Notes: generated from the sequence alone by a model not told the origin. A DNA stretch of 6,962 nt from Bacteroidota bacterium (GCA_021796055.1 JAJYOS010000346.1:1-6962); one strand, 5' to 3'. Positions 1-5,144 are shown, numbered from the stretch's first letter. Program-made: numbers and translations.

Positions 1-21
1 AATCCTTTCATTCTGCACTCC
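1..21. repeat. Direct repeat copy 1 (21 bases exact), at the window edge inside the methyltransferase gene
   Basis: Identical to 600-620. Here it is read in frame as part of the methyltransferase (residues ..ECRMKG). The match may continue left of position 1, which cannot be seen. The window begins exactly at this repeat, so an assembly-graph break is possible. Confidence 0.9.
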
Positions 22-593
22 GAATATCGGTGATGAATCCATTCAGATTGCGTCGGAAACTCCCCCGTTAAATTGCTCCCTCCGACAAAGATCAAGACGC
101 CATGGTCTCTCACATGATCCATCAAGCTTTCAATGAATTTCCGAATTGACGCGATGTCGGATGTGTTTGCCAGGCTGCAGCCAGACATGAAGAGCACATC
201 GAGAGAGGCGCGCTTGATCGGGAGGGCGCCCGCGTCGCCTACCAACAACGGGAGGCGATTATAATTCGAGGCTCCCTTCGTTATCGCGACGCTACTAATG
301 TCTAACCCAACGCCTCCGTAACCCAATCGTCGAAATTGTTCGGCATAGAATCCGGTGGCGCATCCAACGTCGAGCACCGCGGCTCCAGTTGGAACACGCG
401 CCTTTTTCAAAAGCGTTCTTAGAAAACGCTGCGCAACCTCTTCATCGGGGTTATCAAACTCGGTTTGGGCGAAGAATTTGTCGTAATATTTCTTAAGCTC
501 TCTCTTAGAAAGGTCGTTCCGAAATAGATTCTCCCCTCCGAAACGGAAAACATTTCGGCTGTCCCCCTCTTCAGCAGGGCCCTCTTGTCTCAT
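1..593 (-). CDS. Class I SAM-dependent methyltransferase, 3' end cut by window edge
   Basis: The first 197 codons of a protein whose C-terminus lies beyond position 1. Seen: a charged N-terminal extension of about 45 residues, a helix (residues 50-66), then a Rossmann-type SAM-binding domain. Motif I is VLDVGCATGFYAE (residues 73-85). The acidic residue at the end of strand 2 is D98 in GVGLDIS. The motif around D120 is GDAGALPI, and a strand-4 segment LDVLFMSG is at 131-138. From family knowledge, this layout (Methyltransf_11/25 type) transfers a methyl group from S-adenosylmethionine, in the cytoplasm. The acceptor cannot be told from sequence. The start ATG (591-593) has AAAGGA eight bases upstream and no other early Met. 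The ribosome binding site lies inside a 21-base repeat that recurs exactly inside this gene at the window edge. The upstream neighbour is a T9SS relic, so there is no operon clue. Confident of the fold, not of the substrate. Confidence 0.85.
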   Translation of the reverse strand, partial: MRQEGPAEEGDSRNVFRFGGENLFRNDLSKRELKKYYDKFFAQTEFDNPDEEVAQRFLRTLLKKARVPTGAAVLDVGCATGFYAEQFRRLGYGGVGLDISSVAITKGASNYNRLPLLVGDAGALPIKRASLDVLFMSGCSLANTSDIASIRKFIESLMDHVRDHGVLIFVGGSNLTGEFPTQSEWIHHRYSECRMKG

Positions 594-599
594 TCAGAT

Positions 600-620
600 A
601 ATCCTTTCATTCTGCACTCC
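600..620. repeat. Direct repeat copy 2 (21 bases exact), upstream of the methyltransferase start
   Basis: On the plus strand it begins AATCCTTTCATTC and ends GCACTCC, identical to positions 1-21. Read on the minus strand, both copies are also preceded by GATAT, with a two-base offset (GATATTC versus GATAT), so homology reaches about 26 bases. This copy supplies the ribosome binding site of the methyltransferase gene. Confidence 0.9.
602..607 (-). promoter_or_regulatory. Ribosome binding site of the methyltransferase gene
   Basis: AAAGGA on the minus strand, eight bases before the ATG at 591-593. It fixes the start, and it lies inside the 21-base repeat at 600-620. Confidence 0.6.
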
Positions 621-656
621 ATATCTGAGTTCGCGAGATGGGGTTAATCCCAACAT

Positions 657-857
657 TTACTTGAGGAGAAGCATTTTCTTCGTCACAGCATTCCCCCTGG
701 CCTGCAGTCGGTAGAAATAAACGCCGCTCGCGAACCAATTCAGATGGGAACCTTACCCAGGAATCATTATCCCATTCAATCGCGCTCACATTCTGAATTT
801 CTTTCTGTTCCAAGCTTACTCAACCTCTTGAATAATTACAACTTCATGCCCTCGAAG
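657..857 (-). pseudogene. Decayed T9SS cargo C-terminal sorting domain
   Basis: Reading the minus strand with the stop at 657-659, residues encoded at 660-728 give SGVYFYRLQA followed by a linker and TKKMLLLK. This is the textbook end of a T9SS type A sorting domain, which directs a periplasmic protein through the type IX translocon to the cell surface. The same frame is blocked by stops at 753-755 and 816-818. Between those, another frame (up to about 811) carries SAIEWDNDSW...PSEL, resembling the 'xxxWDgxdxxG..(L)ASGVYFY' part of the domain. Beyond the second stop the first frame resumes with LRGHEVVIIQEVE (819-857), resembling the 'LxGxEVxxLxxE' strand. The simplest reading is one sorting domain broken by two compensating indels. 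No NYPNPFNP-like motif or cargo domain is recognisable further upstream. The tail itself is confident; the LRGHEV extension is tentative. Confidence 0.65.
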
Positions 858-1034
858 CGCTTTGCAGCACATTTCTTTGCGGTGCTGGCAACCGACAATC
901 GCTGGATAGAACTACAATATAATCTTTCATAACTATTCTCTCAGAAGTGTAAGAAGCCGACTACCGGATATTGAAACATGCTTCGGTATCTCATGTTCGG
1001 ATCAGTTCAGCCGATGAATAGAATAATTGGCCCC
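858..1034. other. Spacer with no recognisable gene
   Basis: Between the T9SS relic and the first barrel gene I see no ORF with gene-like composition. Two near-identical short direct copies, CATGCTTCGG (977-986) and CATGTTCGG (992-1000), lie about 40 bases before the putative promoter. They could be an activator or repressor site, but they are too short to be sure. Confidence 0.3.
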
Positions 1035-1063
1035 TTGAACTTCACCCGCGCGACTCGTATTTG
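1035..1063 (+). promoter_or_regulatory. Possible Bacteroidota-type promoter of the first barrel gene
   Basis: TTG (1035-1037), 20 bases, then TATTTG (1058-1063), a shortened form of the Bacteroidota -33/-7 consensus (TTTG, about 19 bases, TAnnTTTG). It lies 38 bases before the start codon. The second barrel gene has the same TTG-N20-TA spacing with a full-length -7 box, which supports this call weakly. Confidence 0.3.
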
Positions 1064-1087
1064 AATTGGAGCTTGACTTTACGGAAC

Positions 1088-1094
1088 AAAGGAG
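1088..1094 (+). promoter_or_regulatory. Ribosome binding site deciding the start of barrel gene 1
   Basis: AAAGGAG, seven bases before ATG 1102. It argues against the upstream TTG at 1066. Confidence 0.7.
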
Positions 1095-1101
1095 TGCAAA
1101 C

Positions 1102-1752
1102 ATGAGGCGCCATTTGTGGGCAGCGATCGTCGCTTCTTCCCTTCTCTGCGCGTTTCCAGCCGAGGCACAGCAGGCAGGAGTAATAGTAGGCGTTGACGCG
1201 TCGACGATCACGGGGCACGTTTACGCCAACCCAGACGCCGGGGGAGTCTTTGGCGGCTTTGTTCAATATTCACTTACCGACAATTTCTATTTTGAGCCGG
1301 AGATCTTCTTCTCGATGGAAGGTGGATATTGCTCCAACTATCTCCCACCTACGCTCACATTCACCGGGCTGTATTATAAGTCGACTGCTTCCCTTAAACT
1401 TAATTACGTGAGCCTTCCGCTTCTTCTGAGGCTGCGAACTTTTAAATCATCATTGCTACATCATGGTTTTGATTTCTTCGCCGGACCGGAATTGGAGTTT
1501 CTCGCGACAACAATTTCACGATTTACCTGGTATCCTTCTACCGGAGCCCAGACTTTTACAGACAAAAGCACGGATGGGTTTCGCAGGTTCGGATTGGGCG
1601 TCGAAATTGGAGGTGGGCCGAACGTAGAGCTTGGCTCCACCACTGTCGGCATCGAACTGAAATACTCCTTGGGTCTTACCAGCGCGTTTAAGGCCGCGGA
1701 TCACGATTGGTTCAACAGCGTATGGTCTATAATGGCTCATGTCGATATCTGA
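1102..1752 (+). CDS. PorT-family outer-membrane beta-barrel protein (paralog 1)
   Basis: A 216-residue exported protein. Residues 1-22 form a signal peptide: MRR, a hydrophobic core, then the cleavage site AEA|Q. The rest alternates aromatic and polar strands with glycine-rich turns, typical of small 8-stranded barrels of the OMP_b-brl_2/PorT-like family: GGFVQYSL, FEPEIFFSMEGG (65-75), LNYVSLPLLLRL (100-111), FFAGPELEF (125-133), GVEIGGGPNVELG (166-178) and VGIELKYSLG (182-191). The 'PEIFFSMEG', 'NYV.LPLLL' and 'GGGPN' blocks are diagnostic. It sits in the outer membrane; ligand and role are unknown, as for most of the family. An upstream in-frame TTG (1066) would lengthen it, but ATG 1102 has AAAGGAG (1088-1094) seven bases before it and starts a proper signal peptide. 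It ends VDI rather than in an aromatic residue, unlike its paralog at 5929-6564. Confidence 0.85.
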   Translation: MRRHLWAAIVASSLLCAFPAEAQQAGVIVGVDASTITGHVYANPDAGGVFGGFVQYSLTDNFYFEPEIFFSMEGGYCSNYLPPTLTFTGLYYKSTASLKLNYVSLPLLLRLRTFKSSLLHHGFDFFAGPELEFLATTISRFTWYPSTGAQTFTDKSTDGFRRFGLGVEIGGGPNVELGSTTVGIELKYSLGLTSAFKAADHDWFNSVWSIMAHVDI

Positions 1753-1835
1753 GAAGACGAATTGCCTTTAGGCTTAGCGCTTTCGATTTGCCCTGCCAGC
1801 ACGTAAACATTACCAGAAACTCAGATGATTGAATT

Positions 1836-1876
1836 AACGCCCCTCCCGTTCACCAGCTAGTATACGGCGTTTTTTT
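1836..1876 (+). terminator. Candidate intrinsic terminator after barrel gene 1
   Basis: AACGCC (1836-1841) pairs with GGCGTT (1866-1871) and leads straight into a T run (1870-1876). The stem is short and the loop large (24 bases), so it is only a candidate, but the position about 84 bases after the stop is right. Confidence 0.4.
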
Positions 1877-1879
1877 CCC

Positions 1880-1913
1880 AATCAGAATCAAAGACAAAAT
1901 CTTCATTCTGATT
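1880..1913. repeat. Inverted repeat with 9-base perfect arms
   Basis: AATCAGAAT (1880-1888) and ATTCTGATT (1905-1913) around a 16-base spacer, followed by a T-rich stretch with a run of six T (1923-1928). It may be a second weak terminator or an operator for the transglycosylase gene. The TATAAT at 1928-1933 lies 15 bases beyond the right arm. Confidence 0.5.
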
Positions 1914-2110
1914 TCATTTTCCTTTTTTATAATGTATCTATGGGAGTGTGAGAAATTCTTCATATTATGAAAGGCAAGAGGAGTATTGGATAAGGAGCCT
2001 TTCCTTTCCAAAGAATGCGCAGTAGGACCAATTCATTTGGAAATTGACTGAACTTGAGAAGAGCCACGTCGCGCGAAGCAAGTTTCCTCATGCAGCTACT
2101 CATCAGGCAG

Positions 2111-2118
2111 AAGGATGG
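2111..2118 (+). promoter_or_regulatory. Ribosome binding site deciding the transglycosylase start
   Basis: AAGGATGG; the AAGGA core is six bases before ATG 2122. It places the lipoprotein signal at the N-terminus and rules against the upstream TTG. Confidence 0.65.
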
Positions 2119-2121
2119 AAC

Positions 2122-3399
2122 ATGATCCTGAGAAATTCTCTTTTTGTTTTGCTCGGAATATTGGCCTCATTATTGATTTCTTCATGCTCATCAATTGAGA
2201 TGATTCAGAAATCGGGAAACGCAAAAGAACCGAGACCGGTCGCTCATTCTCAAGAAGCGGTGGGTAGTGCATCCAACAGAGAGTCGGAAGATCAATTCGA
2301 CAATCTTCGCCTGGCTCACTTCAACGACGCACCTACATTTAGAAAAACGCTCGCCAGTCCATCAGTTGCTGTCCTGCGCGCGAGAGTGTCAGCTATGCTT
2401 CGATCAACTGAGCTGGAAGATTGCGGGACCGTGCCGCTTGTCATGAACCGATACGTTAGAGAGAACATTCGGTACATGGAAACACGCGGGAGATGGCTAA
2501 TGCAGAGTTTGATAGACCGCTCGGGCGAGTATATACCAATGATGAAAGCCATATTCGAAAGGGAGCACGTCCCGCCTGAGTTAGCGTATCTCTCAATTCC
2601 CGAGAGTGGGCTTGATCCGAGGGCACGCTCGTGGGCGGGGGCGGTGGGGCTTTGGCAGTTCGTAAGGTCAACGGCATTTCTTTACGGGCTCAAGTCAAGC
2701 TGGTGGATCGATGACAGAATGGATCCGGTTTTGTCGACAGAAGCTGCTGCAAGATTATTGAAGAACCTCTACGACAACCTGGGCAACTGGTACCTTGCGA
2801 TAGCAGCGTACAACTGTGGAGAGATCACAGTCGACTGGGCAATACACCGTAGCGACGGCTCGCGGGACTTCTGGAAAATCAAGCGATATCTGCCGTGGGA
2901 AACGAAGAATTACGTCCCCGAATATATCGCGGTCACGTCAATAATGATGGATCCAGAGAAATATGGTTTCCAGGACGACGTCACAACCGCCCCCATCATA
3001 TCCGACACTGCAAGGGTGCCTGGAGGAGTAGACCTGGCTGACATTTCTCGCCTGACGGGGGTGGACTTCGACTCGCTTGCGATACTTAATCCCATGCTTA
3101 TTCACCTTATCACGCCGCCGGATTCACATGGTGGCTACTCTCTAAATGTCCCCGTCGGAACGGCCGGACTCTTCGCTAAGAATTACTCCAGGTTGCTAGC
3201 CTCAAGGAAACCAATTTGGTTTTACCACACGGTCTGGAGTGGAGAAACACTCAGCGGCATCGCGGCGCACTACGGCATGTCGGTCCATCGATTGATGGCC
3301 GTCAATCACCTCAGAGGGAGTTTCATAAGATGCGGCGAACGACTGAAGGTGACCTATGACTTCGCACGGGCCAGACTTTACGGGCTCAGAAACGGTTGA
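2122..3399 (+). CDS. Lipoprotein lytic transglycosylase, MltD-like, with LysM domain
   Basis: A 425-residue murein hydrolase that cleaves the MurNAc-GlcNAc bond of peptidoglycan to form 1,6-anhydroMurNAc. Residues 1-21 are a lipoprotein signal, with lipobox ISSC and Cys22 as acylation site, so it is membrane-anchored in the periplasm. The SLT domain spans about 135-285: LAYLSIPESGLDP with catalytic Glu161, GAVGLWQF (173-180), and the substrate-groove motif AIAAYNCGE (226-234). Family members usually have AAYNAG, so the Cys is a mild variant. Residues 299-346 resemble the linker domain of MltD homologs (VDLADISRLTGVDFDSLAILNP). A single LysM lies at about 367-411 (YHTVWSGETLSGIAAHYGMS...) and binds glycan. 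The start is ATG 2122, with AAGGATGG (2111-2118) before it and the signal peptide directly after. A TTG at 2044 would add 26 residues that hide the lipobox. It stands alone, with no cell-wall synthesis neighbours. Confidence 0.92.
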   Translation: MILRNSLFVLLGILASLLISSCSSIEMIQKSGNAKEPRPVAHSQEAVGSASNRESEDQFDNLRLAHFNDAPTFRKTLASPSVAVLRARVSAMLRSTELEDCGTVPLVMNRYVRENIRYMETRGRWLMQSLIDRSGEYIPMMKAIFEREHVPPELAYLSIPESGLDPRARSWAGAVGLWQFVRSTAFLYGLKSSWWIDDRMDPVLSTEAAARLLKNLYDNLGNWYLAIAAYNCGEITVDWAIHRSDGSRDFWKIKRYLPWETKNYVPEYIAVTSIMMDPEKYGFQDDVTTAPIISDTARVPGGVDLADISRLTGVDFDSLAILNPMLIHLITPPDSHGGYSLNVPVGTAGLFAKNYSRLLASRKPIWFYHTVWSGETLSGIAAHYGMSVHRLMAVNHLRGSFIRCGERLKVTYDFARARLYGLRNG

Positions 3400-3596
3400 T
3401 GAGCGTCATGGTTGATAAGAATGCCGGGAGGATCGCTCCTTCTATCGATATCTTCTCCAAGGAAATGGGAAGAAGAAATCAATTTAGCGAATGGATGACA
3501 ACGCGCTTTTTACTGCCGTTTGTTTGTACCTGTTTGGCCTGGCATTCGCGACCGTGTTTTTCGTACGACGTAACAGGATCACTTCTCGGATACTGA
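3399..3596 (+). CDS. Doubtful small ORF coupled to the transglycosylase stop (65 residues)
   Basis: The ATG at 3399 overlaps the transglycosylase stop as TGATG, a common arrangement for translational re-initiation. The product has a basic N-terminal part and a Cys-rich hydrophobic segment (FLLPFVCTCLAW). No family is recognised. The hydrophobic segment overlaps, in another frame, a better membrane-like segment (3491-3673), so at most one of the two is likely real. The stretch may be a frame-broken remnant. Confidence 0.2.
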   Translation: MSVMVDKNAGRIAPSIDIFSKEMGRRNQFSEWMTTRFLLPFVCTCLAWHSRPCFSYDVTGSLLGY

Positions 3597-3673
3597 ACCC
3601 GGCAGAACAAATAGCGACATTTATGAGCGGAACGTGTTCAATATGCCCGCCATCCGCCGACGGCATGTCTTGA
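3491..3673 (+). CDS. Doubtful small single-pass membrane protein (60 residues)
   Basis: ATG 3491 opens 60 codons. Residues 5-25 form one hydrophobic helix (ALFTAVCLYLFGLAFATVFF), followed by basic VRRNR, which would fix the C-terminus inside under the positive-inside rule. The tail contains two Cys (TCSICPP). There is no clear ribosome binding site and no family is recognised. It overlaps the coupled ORF at 3399-3596 in a different frame. Confidence 0.3.
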   Translation: MDDNALFTAVCLYLFGLAFATVFFVRRNRITSRILNPAEQIATFMSGTCSICPPSADGMS

Positions 3674-3708
3674 CAGTGTTCGTAATGCTTTTTACTTTCC
3701 CAAAGTGA
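3643..3708 (+). CDS. Possible 21-codon leader ORF overlapping the DUF4159 start
   Basis: ATG 3643 encodes MPAIRRRHVLTVFVMLFTFP plus Lys, a short basic-hydrophobic peptide. Its TGA overlaps the GTG start of the next gene as GTGA, the classic four-base overlap for coupled translation. The next gene has no visible ribosome binding site of its own, so re-initiation is plausible. It could be chance, since the codons are few. Confidence 0.25.
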   Translation: MPAIRRRHVLTVFVMLFTFPK

Positions 3709-4379
3709 AAAAGCATATACTGTTAACAACACTCTCTCTTCTGCTAATAGCGTTGAACCAATACGCCCTCGCGCAGAAGTCGAGCGCTTTTCGCATCGGC
3801 AGATTGAAATATGCTGGGGGCGGAGACTGGTACGTATTCCCTCTTGAAGAGCCGACACTTCTCAAATACATCAGCGATCACACGGACATAGATGTCGACG
3901 CGAATTTCTACCCAGTTAACATGTCCAGCAACAAAATGTTCACGTTTCCTTTCCTCTTCCTAACAGGTCACGGTAACGTTCTATTCACGAAAGACGACGC
4001 GGCGCGCCTGAGGACTTACCTCGACGACGGTGGATTCCTTTACGCGAACGATAGTTACGGTATGGGACCAGCTTTCCCAAGAGAGCTGAAAAAAGTATTC
4101 CCTCACAAGAAACTAGTTGAGATCCCCTTCTCATACGGGATGTACCATTGCATTTACAATTTTACTTATGGCCCACCAAAAATTGAAGACTGGGGTGACG
4201 GTAAACCCCCTGAAGGGTGGGGACTCTTTCTAGGTAAGCGGCTCGCAGTCTATTACACTTCCGAGGGTGATCCACCTGACGGATGGGATCCTACAGAAGT
4301 ACATGGCGACCCCGAATCAAAACACATAGAAGCACTGCGGTTCGGGACAGACCTGGTTTACTGGGCATTGACCCACTGA
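3705..4379 (+). CDS. Secreted DUF4159 domain protein
   Basis: A 224-residue protein with a clean Sec signal peptide (residues 1-23, cleavage ALA|Q). The remainder, from about residue 29, is one DUF4159 domain: RIGRLKYAGGGDWY (30-43), FPFLFLTGHGN (81-91), LRTYLDDGGFLYANDSYGM (102-120), RELKKVFP (126-133), HCIYNF (148-153), GWGLFLGKRLAVYYTSEGD (171-189) and HIEALRFGTDLVYWALT (207-223). The fold is expected to resemble a class I glutamine amidotransferase-like domain, but no catalytic Cys-His pair is evident and no reaction is assigned. In many FCB genomes DUF4159 is encoded with MoxR, DUF58 and VWA/Bat proteins; none are present here, so this copy is an orphan. The start is GTG 3705 without a Shine-Dalgarno site, chosen because it yields the signal peptide MKKHILLTT. 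Length is normal for stand-alone members. Confidence 0.88.
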   Translation: MKKHILLTTLSLLLIALNQYALAQKSSAFRIGRLKYAGGGDWYVFPLEEPTLLKYISDHTDIDVDANFYPVNMSSNKMFTFPFLFLTGHGNVLFTKDDAARLRTYLDDGGFLYANDSYGMGPAFPRELKKVFPHKKLVEIPFSYGMYHCIYNFTYGPPKIEDWGDGKPPEGWGLFLGKRLAVYYTSEGDPPDGWDPTEVHGDPESKHIEALRFGTDLVYWALTH

Positions 4380-4476
4380 TCGTCAGGAATTCTCTGCGGT
4401 AATAGGCGCGAGGGCCTCCGATAGGAGGTCACCCACGGCACAATTTTCGTCGATGAGACTTAAGAAGCCTGACGAT
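4379..4476. terminator. Nested inverted repeats between convergent genes
   Basis: Outer arms ATCGTCAGG (4379-4387) and CCTGACGAT (4468-4476) are perfectly complementary. Inside lies the hairpin GGCCTCC (4413-4419), loop GATA, GGAGGTC (4424-4430), seven pairs with one G-T. There is no T run, so it is not a textbook intrinsic terminator, but the place between converging stops suits a bidirectional transcription barrier. The right outer arm lies inside the end of the small minus-strand gene. Confidence 0.35.
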
Positions 4477-4654
4477 TCATCCATTCATCGAACCAGTCAT
4501 CTCCCTGGCTGGTTCGAGTTTGCATTGCCACCTCGGCGTCAGTCACCATTTCTTTCAGGACCTCAACCATCTCTTCAGTCTTCAGCAGGTGAGTATCATG
4601 ATAGGATATAACAAGCTTAAGCAGCTCGACCTGAAATTTTTCTTTAGTGCTCAT
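4460..4654 (-). CDS. Small helical hypothetical protein (64 residues)
   Basis: No family is recognised. The product is predicted almost entirely helical: a first amphipathic helix (STKEKFQVELLKLVISYHD), a short turn (THLLKTEEM), a second helix (VEVLKEMVTDAEVAM), then an acidic, Trp-containing tail (GDDWFDEWMNRQ). The composition is soluble and slightly acidic. ATG 4652-4654 is preferred over the longer frame (to 4729), whose extra 25 residues are Cys/Arg-rich and unlike protein. A weak AAGGA lies 13 bases before the ATG, which is long spacing. It faces the DUF4159 gene tail to tail, and a perfect 8-8-8 dyad lies 67 bases upstream. The size and helix-turn-helix hairpin look would suit a regulator, antitoxin-like or adaptor protein, but nothing in the sequence decides between these. 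Confidence 0.5.
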   Translation of the reverse strand: MSTKEKFQVELLKLVISYHDTHLLKTEEMVEVLKEMVTDAEVAMQTRTSQGDDWFDEWMNRQAS

Positions 4655-4720
4655 AATTACGCGTCCGTCCTTTTTGGGTCGTCGCTCCCGGTAACAGCAA
4701 CAACGTTTTTCTTGGACGCT

Positions 4721-4744
4721 CAAGTCCACTATTTCCTGGACTTG
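4721..4744. promoter_or_regulatory. Perfect 8-8-8 dyad, operator-like, upstream of the small helical gene
   Basis: CAAGTCCA (4721-4728), eight-base spacer, TGGACTTG (4737-4744), with perfect arms. The half-sites are 16 bases centre to centre, about 1.5 helical turns. It lies 67 bases before the minus-strand start at 4654, where a promoter or operator would be expected. It could instead be an RNA hairpin in the 5' leader. There is no T run on either side, so it is not an intrinsic terminator. Confidence 0.45.
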
Positions 4745-4865
4745 CCCTCTCGCATGAATCCTAAAGCGTAACAGAAGCTAAATACTCGCCGGATTTAATT
4801 AAGTGAAGCATCTCACAGCGTATTTGAACATACTCCGCTTTTAGCGCCACGAGCGATTAGCAAAT

Positions 4866-4961
4866 TCACCATTTACCGTCCAGAACCGTCCGCAACTGTC
4901 CGTACGCGTTGCCCCTAATGAGCTCGGCACTAAACGGAAGGGCGGGAGTTACTCTCTTCAT
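4866..4961 (-). CDS. 31-codon small ORF with strong ribosome binding site
   Basis: ATG 4959-4961 on the minus strand is preceded by AGGAGGTGGT, one of the best Shine-Dalgarno sites in the window. It encodes MKRVTPALPFSAELIRG and a further NAYGQLRTVLDGKW. The longer frame (from 5069) is not needed to explain the start. The peptide is basic and soluble, with no signal or membrane helix. The 10-base tandem repeats form its 3' half. It may be a genuine small protein, a leader peptide, or the surviving 5' end of a lost gene whose ribosome binding site persists. No family is recognised. It is divergent to the TerB-like gene. Confidence 0.35.
   Translation of the reverse strand: MKRVTPALPFSAELIRGNAYGQLRTVLDGKW
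4875..4904. repeat. Three tandem 10-base repeats
   Basis: ACCGTCCAGA, ACCGTCCGCA and ACTGTCCGTA run head to tail without gaps. The core ACCGTCC (third copy ACTGTCC) recurs every 10 bases, close to one helical turn, so a bound protein would meet all copies on one face of the DNA. They lie inside the 3' part of the 31-codon minus-strand ORF, where they would encode its end (YGQLRTVLDG). Confidence 0.6.
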
Positions 4962-4974
4962 ACCACCTCCTGAT

Positions 4975-4999
4975 ATTATGAAAATACGGGCTTCATAAT
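4975..4999. promoter_or_regulatory. Dyad in the divergent gap before the TerB-like gene
   Basis: ATTATGAA (4975-4982), nine-base spacer, TTCATAAT (4992-4999), with perfect arms. It lies 14 bases upstream of the small minus-strand ORF start and 146 bases upstream of the TerB-like start, between divergent genes, so it could serve as a shared operator. The same ATTATGAA half appears in a short palindrome at 1959-1971, upstream of the transglycosylase. Confidence 0.4.
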
Positions 5000-5132
5000 G
5001 CTTTCTTAAGGAGGAGCTCGCCAAAAGCAAACGTTGTGGGGTTCTAGAATGTGAGAGTCTCAACGTCATTGCATTTCGAGTCGTCGCTCTCTAAACTACA
5101 TGGGTTTCGTAGTCAGATGTCTACACAAACTC

Positions 5133-5139
5133 AGGAGGT
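5133..5139 (+). promoter_or_regulatory. Ribosome binding site deciding the TerB-like start
   Basis: AGGAGGT, five bases before GTG 5145. It overrides the ATG at 5100, which has no ribosome binding site and would add a basic stretch foreign to the domain. Confidence 0.75.
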
Positions 5140-5144
5140 TGACC

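Larger units (their letters stand above)
1753..2121 (+). other. 369-base spacer upstream of the transglycosylase gene
   Basis: There is no gene-like ORF here. It holds the terminator candidate (1836-1876), the 9-base-arm dyad (1880-1913), a sigma-70-like TATAAT (1928-1933) without a good -35 box, and a short palindrome TTCATATTATGAA (1959-1971). The last shares the ATTATGAA half-site of the dyad at 4975-4999. The segment 2044-2121 is open in the frame of the downstream gene but lacks a leader-like composition. Confidence 0.4.
4655..5144. other. 490-base small-element region between the small helical gene and the TerB-like gene
   Basis: It holds the 8-8-8 dyad (4721-4744), nothing recognisable at 4745-4865, then the 10-base repeats, the 31-codon ORF and the second dyad. 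An isolated AAGGAGGAG (5008-5016, plus) has no usable start codon behind it and looks orphaned. Confidence 0.4.

Noticed and set aside
744..932. Plus-strand ORF of 62 codons
   Set aside because: It lies antisense to the T9SS relic, has no ribosome binding site, and its composition is that of random translation.
1002..1266. Two overlapping minus-strand ORFs
   Set aside because: Shadows of the first barrel gene and its leader. Cys- and Arg-rich, no ribosome binding site.
1461..1740. Minus-strand ORFs inside barrel gene 1
   Set aside because: Antisense shadows of a clear barrel gene.
2316..3095. Three minus-strand ORFs inside the transglycosylase
   Set aside because: Antisense to a well-supported enzyme with an intact catalytic motif.
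3484..3858. Minus-strand ORF of 124 codons
   Set aside because: The longest antisense ORF here. It overlaps the DUF4159 signal peptide, is Arg/Ser/Cys-rich, and shows no domain.
4520..4771. Plus-strand ORF of 83 codons
   Set aside because: Antisense to the small helical gene; His/Phe/Leu-rich in a pattern typical of the opposite strand of a helical gene.
4962..5069. N-terminal extension of the 31-codon ORF
   Set aside because: The extension has no ribosome binding site of its own, while the internal ATG has an excellent one.
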